Assembly: GCF_000003605.2 (NCBI RefSeq)
Contig: NW_003133907.1
Location: 1-28,187, forward strand
DNA from: Saccoglossus kowalevskii
Taxonomy: Eukaryota > Hemichordata > Enteropneusta > Harrimaniidae
DNA: 28,187 bases
Direction: 5' to 3'
Shown piece after piece: positions 22,663 to 28,187 of this stretch (its first letter is position 1; every line of letters starts with the position of its first letter). Position numbers and translations under genes: made by a program. A model generated the notes under the pieces. It worked only from the letters and a program-made list of their open reading frames with translations. It did no database searches and was not told where the DNA came from.

Positions 22663-23527
22663 GTTTTTTATGTCTTTCCACAGTACTGCCCTGGTTTTGT
22701 GTGTCCTTCCACAGTACTGCCCAGGTGTTGTATGTAATCGCACACTACTGCCCGGGTTTTGTATATCATCACACACTATTGCCCAGGTTTTGTATGTCAT
22801 CACACACTACTGCCCGGGTTTAGTATGTCATCACACACTACGCCCAGGTTTTGTATGTCATAACACACTACTGCCCAGGTTTTGTATGTCCTTGCACACT
22901 ACTGCCCAGGTTGTGTATGTCATCACACACTACTGCCCAGGTTTTGTATGTCATCGCACACTACTGCCCAGGTTTTGTATGTCATCACAAACTACTGCCC
23001 AGGTTTTGTATGTTATTGCACACTACTGCCAAGGTTTTGTATGTCCTTGCACACTACTGCCCAGGTTTTGTATGTCATCACACACTACTGTCCAGGTTTT
23101 GTATATCATCGCATACTACCGCCCAGGTTTTGTATGTCATCACACACTACTGCCCAGGTTTTGTATGTCATCGCACACTACCGCCCAAGATTTGTATGTC
23201 ATCACACACTCTGCCCAGGTTTTGTATGTCATCACACACTATTGCCCGGGTTTTGTATGTCATCAAACACTACTGCCCGGGTTTTGTATGTCATCACACA
23301 CTACGCCAAGGTTTTGTATGTCATCACACACTACTGCCCAGGTTTTGTATGTCATCACACACTATTGCCCAGGTTTTGTATGTCATCACACACTACTGCC
23401 CAGGTTGTGTATGTCATCACACACTACTGCCCAGGTTTTGTATGTCATCACACACTACTGCCCACGTTTTGTGTGTCATCGCACACTACTGCCCAGGTTT
23501 TGCATGACATCACACACTACTGCCCAG
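22663..23527 (+). repeat. HOR-A copy 8 (865 bp)
   Basis: This is a full copy: B triplet 22663-22755, GTTTAGTATG at 22818 and the 710-bp core. A private CTGCCCACGTTTTG variant lies near 23463. It is followed at 23528 by GTTTGGTATG, and then by HOR-D copy 3. Confidence 0.9.
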
Positions 23528-23985
23528 GTTTGGTATGTCATTGCACACTACTGCCCAGGATTTGTATGTCCTTGCACACTACTGCCCAGGTTTTGTATGT
23601 CATCACACACTACTGCCCAGGTTTTGTATGTCCTTGCACACTACTGCCCAGGTTGTGTATGTCATCACACACTACTGCCCAGGTTTTGTATGTCATCGTA
23701 CACTACTGCCCAGGTTTTGTATGTCATCACAAACTACTGCCCAGGTTTTGTATGTCATTGCACACTACTGCCAAGGTTTTGTATGTCCTTGCACACTACT
23801 GCCCAGGTTTTGTATGTCATCACACACTACTGTCCAGGTTTTGTATGTCATCGCACACTACCGCCCAGGTTTTGTATGTCATCACACATTACTGCCCAGG
23901 TTTTGTATGTCATCGCACACTACCGCCCAAGATTTGTATGTCATCACACACTACTGCCCTGGTTTTGTATGTCATCGCACACTAC

Positions 23986-24913
23986 TGACTAGATATTGTA
24001 GGTCATCGCACACTACTGCCCAGGTTTTGTATGTCATCACACACTACTGCCCAGGTTTTGTATGTCATCGCACACTACTGCCTGGGTGTTGTATGTCACC
24101 GCACACTCTGCCCAGGTTTTGTATGTCACCACACACTATTGCCCAGGTTTTGTATGTCATCAAACACTACTGCCCGGGTTTTGTATGTCATCACACACTA
24201 AGCCCAGGTTTTGTATGTCATCACACACTACTGCCCAGGTTTTGTATGTCATCGCACCCTACTGCCCAGGTTTTGTATGTCATCGCACACTACTGCCCAG
24301 GTTTTGTATGTCATCGCACACTACTGCCCAGGTTTTGTATGTCATCACACACTACTGCCCGGGTTTTCTATGTCATTGCACACTACTGCCCAGGTTTTGT
24401 ATGTCATCACACACTACTGCCAAGCTTTTGTATGTCCTTGCACACTACTGCCCAGGTTTTGTGTGTCATCGCACACTACTGCCCAGGTTTTGCATGACAT
24501 CACACACTACTGCCCAGGTTTGGTATGTCATTGCACACTACTGCCCATGATTTGTATGTCCTTGCACACTACTGCCCAGGTTTTGTATGTCATCACACAC
24601 TACTGCCCAGGTTTTGTATGTCCTTGCACACTACTGCCCAGGTTGTGTATGTCATTACACACTACTGCCCAGGTTTTGTATGTCATCGTACACTACTGCC
24701 CAGGTTTTGTATGTCATCACAAACTACTGCCCAGGTTTTGTATGTCATTGCACACTACTGCCAAGGTTTTGTATATCCTTGCACATTACTGCCCAGGTTT
24801 TGTATGTCATCACACACTACTGTCCAGGTTTTGTATGTCATCGCACACTACCGCCCAGGTTTTGTATGTCATCACACACTACTGCCCAGGTTTTGTATGT
24901 CATCGCACACTAC
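23986..24913 (+). repeat. HOR-D copy 3 (928 bp)
   Basis: This is a complete copy from TGACTAG at 23986 to TGACTAG at 24914. The order of marker monomers equals copy 2. The closing TGACTAG monomer is followed by GTATGTC rather than the usual GTAGGTC, then by a 28-bp monomer with CACTACCAAGG. This ending is shared only with 21575-21612. Confidence 0.9.
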
Positions 24914-25435
24914 TGACTAGATATTGTATGTCATCGCACACTACCAAGGTTTTGTATGTCATCACACACTATTGCCCGGGTTTTGTATGTCATCAAACAC
25001 TACTGCCCGGGTTTTGTATGTCATCACACACTACGCCAAGGTTTTGTATGTCATCACACACTACTGCCCAGGTTTTGTATGTCATCACACATTATTGCCC
25101 AGGTTTTGTATGTCATCACACACTACTGCCCAGGTTTTGTATGTCATCACACACTACTGCCCAGGTTTTGTATGTCATCACACACTACTGCCCAGGTTTT
25201 GTGTGTCATCGCACACTACTGCCCAGGTTTTGCATGACATCACACACTACTGCCCAGGTTTGGTATGTCATTGCACACTACTGCCCAGGATTTGTATGTC
25301 CTTGCACACTACTGCCCAGGTTTTGTATGTCATCACACACTACTGCCCAGGTTTTGTATGTCATCGCACACTACTGCCCCGGTTTTGTATGTCATCACAA
25401 ATTACTGCCCAGGTTTTGTATGTTATTGCACACTA
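24689..25435 (+). repeat. Duplication arm (partner 21350-22096)
   Basis: Partner of the preceding duplication. The CTACCAAGG monomer occurs only in these two arms (near 21602 and 24941), which makes a recent common origin likely. Confidence 0.85.
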
Positions 25436-26395
25436 CTGCCAAGGTTTTGTATGTCCTTGCACACTACTGCCCAGGTTTTGTATGTCATCACACACTACTG
25501 TCCAGGTTTTGTATATCATCGCATACTACCGCCCAGGTTTTGTATGTCATCACACACTACTGCCCAGGTTTTGTATGTCATCGCACACTACCGCCCAAGA
25601 TTTGTATGTCATCACACACTCTGCCCAGGTTTTGCATGTCATCACACACTATTGTCCGGGTTTTGTATGTCATCAAACACTACTGCCCGGGTTTTGTATG
25701 TCATCACACACTACGCCAAGGTTTTGTATGTCATCACACACTACTGCCCAGGTTTTGTATGACATCACACACTATTGCCCAGGTTTTGTATGTCATCACA
25801 CACTACTGCCCAGGTTGTGTATGTCATCACACACTACTGCCCAGGTTTTGTATGTCATCACACACTACTGCCCAGGTTTTGTGTGTCATCGCACACTACT
25901 GCCCAGGTTTTGCATGACATCACACACTACTGCCCAGGTTTGGTATGTCATTGCACACTACTGCCCAGGATTTGTATGTCCTTGCACACTACTGCCCAGG
26001 TTGTGTATGTCATCACACACTACTGCCCAGGTTTTGTATGTCCTTGCACACTACTGCCCAGGTTGTGTATGTCATCACACACTACTGCCCAGGTTTTGTA
26101 TGTCATCGTACACTACTGCCCAGGTTTTGTATGTCATCACAAACTACTGCCCAGGTTTTGTAAGTCATTGCACACTACTGCCAAGGTTTTGTATGTCCTT
26201 GCACACTACTGCCCAGGTTTTGTATGTCATCACACACTACTGTCCAGGTTTTGTATGTCATCGCACACTACCGCCCAGGTTTTGTATGCCATCACACATT
26301 ACTGCCCAGGTTTTGTATGTCATCGCACACTACCGCCCAAGATTTGTATGTCATCACACACTACTGCCCAGGTTTTGTATGTCATCGCACACTAC

Positions 26396-27045
26396 TGACT
26401 AGATATTGTAGGTCATCGCACACTACTGCCCAGGTTTTGTATGTCATCGCACACTACTGCCTGGGTGTTGTATGTCACCGCACACTCTGCCCAGGTTTTG
26501 TATGTCACCACACACTATTGCCCAGGTTTTGTATATCATCACACACTACTGCCAAGCTTTTGTATGTCCTTGCACACTACTGCCCAGGTTTTGTGTGTCA
26601 TCGCACACTACTGCCCAGGTTTTGCATGACATCACACACTACTGCCCAGGTTTGGTATGTCATTGCACACTACTGCCCATGATTTGTATGTCCTTGCACA
26701 CTACTGCCCAGGTTTTTTATGTCATCACACACTACTGCCCAGGTTTTGTATGTCCTTGCACACTACTGCCCAGGTTGTGTATGTCATTACACACTACTGC
26801 CCAGGTTTTGTATGTCATCGTACACTACTGCCCAGGTTTTGTATGTCATCACAAACTACTGCCCAGGTTTTGTATGTCATTGCACACTACTGCCAAGGTT
26901 TTGTATATCCTTGCACACTACTGCCCAGGTTTTGTATGTCATCACACACTACTGTCCAGGTTTTGTATGTCATCGCACACTACCGCCCAGGTTTTGTATG
27001 TCATCACACACTACTGCCCAGGTTTTGTATGTCATCGCACACTAC
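26396..27045 (+). repeat. HOR-D copy 4 (650 bp, nine monomers lost)
   Basis: The copy starts and ends with the usual TGACTAG monomers but is 278 bp shorter than copy 3, which equals nine monomers including one 30-mer. One monomer is missing near the start and eight between CACTATTGCCCAGG and the CCAAGCTTTTG monomer (near 26552). CATCAAAC and CTAAGCCCAG are therefore absent. The remaining order is unchanged. Confidence 0.88.
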
Positions 27046-27480
27046 TGACTAGATATTGTAGGTCATCGCACACTACTGCCCAGGTTTTGTATGTCATCAC
27101 ACACTACTGCCCAGGTTTTGTATGTCATCACACACTACTGCCCAGGTTTTGTATGTCACCACACACTACTGTCCGGGTTTTGTATGTCATCGCACAATAC
27201 TGCCCATGTTTTGTATGTCATCACACACTACTGCCCAGGTTTTGTATGTCATCACACACTACTGCCCAGGTTTTGTATGTCATCAAACACTACTGCCCGG
27301 GTTTTGTATGTCTTCCCACACTACGCCCAGGTTTTGTATGTCATCACACACTACTGCCCAGGTTTTGTATGTCATCACACACTACTGCCCAGGTTTTGTA
27401 TGTCACCACACACTACTGTCCGGGTTTTGTATGTCATCGCACAATACTGCCCATGTTTTGTATGTCATCACACACTACTG

Positions 27481-27551
27481 CCCCAGGTTAAGGTATGTCA
27501 TCACAACATTACTGTCTGGGGTTTGTATGTCATCGCACATTACTGTCCCAT
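27481..27551 (+). other. Cluster of single-base insertions
   Basis: Relative to HOR-C copies 1 and 4, four extra bases occur in about 70 bp: CCCC for CCC (27481-27484), GTTAAGGTATG for GTTATGTATG, CACAACATT for CACACACT, and TGTCCCATG for TGTCCATG. CTGGGGTTTG replaces CTGGGTTTTG in the same stretch. Nothing like this density is seen elsewhere in the window. Uncorrected read errors or an assembly seam are as likely as real mutations. Confidence 0.65.
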
Positions 27552-28187
27552 GTTTTGTATGTCATCACACACTACTGTCCGGGTTTTTTATGTCATCGCA
27601 CATTACTGCCCATATTTTGTATGTCATCACACAGTACTGCCCAGGTTTTGTATGTCACCACACACTACTGCCCAGGTTTTGTATATCATCGCACCCTACT
27701 GCCCAGGTTTTGTATGTCATCACACACTACTGTCCGGGTTTTGTATGTCATCGCACACTACTGCCCAGGTTTTGTATGTCATCACACACTACTGCCCAGG
27801 TTTTGTATGTCATCACACACTACTGTCCGGGTTTTGTATGTCATCACACACTACTGTCCGGGTTTTGTATGTCATCGCACACTACTGCCCAGGTGTTGTA
27901 TGTCATCACACACTACTGCCCAGGTTTTGTATGTCATCCCACACTACTGCCCAGGTTTTGTATGTCATCACACACTACTGCCCGGGTTTTGTTTGTCATC
28001 GCACACTACTACCCGGGTGTTGTATGTCAACGCACACTGCTGCCCAGGTTTTGTATGCCATCACACACTATTGCCCAGGTTTTGTATGTCATCACACACT
28101 ACTGTCCGGGTTTTGTATGTCATCACACACTACTGCCCATGTTTTGTATGTCATCGCACTCTACTGCCCAGGTTTTGTATGTCATCA
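27487..28187 (+). repeat. HOR-C copy 5 (14 monomers lost, cut by window end)
   Basis: The order GTTAAGGTATG (for GTTATGTATG), TGTCTGGG, TGTCCCATG, TGTCCGGGTTTTTTATG, CCCATATTTTG and GTCACCACAC follows copy 1. Near 27700 it jumps to the TGTCCGGG monomers found in copy 1 near 3930. The net loss is 434 bp, 14 monomers. CTACTACCCGGG is at about 28005. Its first 70 bp carry several one-base insertions. Confidence 0.82.

Larger units (their letters stand above)
17731..27080 (+). repeat. Type I monomer domain, longest block
   Basis: About 9.3 kb of almost pure type I monomers. It contains four HOR-A copies (18768-19632, 19757-20466, 21056-21404 and 22663-23527), an orphan B triplet (17994-18086), HOR-D copies 3 and 4, and TGACTAG monomers at 20863, 21575, 23986, 24914, 26396 and 27046. 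The E-marker pair occurs ten times here, from 18335 to 26651. Near its start are two one-base insertions, an extra G in CCCAGGGTTTTG near 17745 and an extra C in CTGCCCCAGG near 17960, by a junction to the B triplet. Confidence 0.85.
1..28187 (+). repeat. 31-bp tandem satellite array filling the window
   Basis: The sequence is an uninterrupted head-to-tail array of a 31-bp monomer that starts GTTTTGTATG, continues TCATCACACA and ends CTACTGCCCAG. About 909 monomers fit in the window. The consensus is 45% GC, with 9 C against 5 G on this strand. Most monomers differ from consensus at 0-4 positions. Recurrent 30-bp variants end CTCTGCCCAG, CTACGCCCAG, CTACGCCAAG or CTAAGCCCAG. No inverted monomers were seen. 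Both window ends lie inside monomers, so the array continues beyond the window. The monomer length lies in the minisatellite range, while the array size and higher-order structure are satellite-like. I do not recognise it as a named satellite family. The role is unknown; centromeric, pericentromeric, subtelomeric or other heterochromatic DNA are all possible. Confidence 0.98.
27081..28187 (+). repeat. Type II monomer domain, last block (cut by window end)
   Basis: Type II monomers resume after the last TGACTAG monomer. The block starts with an 8-monomer tandem duplication (about 27155-27401 and 27402-27490), then an indel-rich stretch (27481-27551), then HOR-C copy 5, which follows copy 1 with a 14-monomer deletion. 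The window ends inside a monomer, so the copy is incomplete. Confidence 0.85.

Noticed and set aside
1-28187. CRISPR array
   Set aside because: Repeats of about 31 bp are within the CRISPR size range, but they abut one another with no unique spacers and show graded variants, and no cas genes or leader are present.
1-28187. Zinc-finger or metal-binding repeat protein suggested by the C-x4-C-H-H pattern of the translated repeat
   Set aside because: The pattern results from translating TGCCCAGG, TGTCATC and CACAC runs. It does not match the spacing of a known zinc-finger class, and the frame is not preserved by indels of one base.
1-28187. tRNA, rRNA or other structured RNA genes
   Set aside because: No stretch departs from the 31-bp monomer pattern long enough to hold such a gene, and no conserved tRNA or rRNA motifs were seen.

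Overview
The whole 28,187-base window is one tandem-repeat (satellite/minisatellite) array. Its basic monomer is 31 bp; a perfect consensus copy lies at 3972-4002, starting GTTTTGTATG and ending CTACTGCCCAG. About 909 monomers fit in the window. All run head-to-tail in one orientation, and I found no unique sequence, transposon, RNA gene or credible protein gene between them. The array runs off both ends, so its true size and its flanks cannot be seen. The window suggests a eukaryotic nuclear genome. An animal with germline CpG methylation is my best guess, because the commonest monomer variants sit at positions that alternate between CG and CA/TG. The species cannot be named from this sequence.

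The long forward open frames (up to about 1,100 codons) are artefacts. The consensus monomer has no TAA, TAG or TGA in any forward frame. Because 31 is not a multiple of 3, each frame cycles through all three phases every 93 bp and spells the same 31-residue repeat. Frames stop only where a variant monomer happens to create a stop.

The real content is the higher-order organisation. Two monomer communities alternate. Type I (about 1-2690, 8661-11860, 12851-15299, 17731-27080) carries markers such as GTCCTTGC, CATGACATC followed by TTTGGTA, CTTTCCACAG and TGACTAGATATTG. Type II (about 2691-8660, 11861-12700, 15701-17730, 27081-28187) carries TGTCCGGG, TGTCTGGG, CCCATGTTTT and GCCTAGG. Within them are higher-order repeats. 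HOR-A is 710 bp (23 monomers), or 865 bp with its 5' part, in eight full or partial copies. HOR-D is about 928 bp in four copies. HOR-C, in type II, has five copies. A six-monomer block F has four copies.

Above this level, multi-kilobase stretches recur at long offsets. For example 8740-10468 recurs at 18660-20388, exactly 9,920 bp (320 monomers) away, and about 13330-14836 recurs about 10,085 bp downstream. Copies differ mainly by whole-monomer gains and losses (1, 8, 9 or 14 monomers) and by mosaic switches between families. This is the expected footprint of unequal crossing-over, gene conversion or replication slippage. A few places break the pattern: a junction at 6369 with non-monomer bases, two 20-bp monomers that each lost 11 bp, and a cluster of single-base insertions at 27481-27551 that may mark sequencing or assembly error.

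No genes act together here. Any function would be structural (centromeric, pericentromeric, subtelomeric or heterochromatic DNA) or through a satellite transcript, and neither can be shown from the sequence alone.
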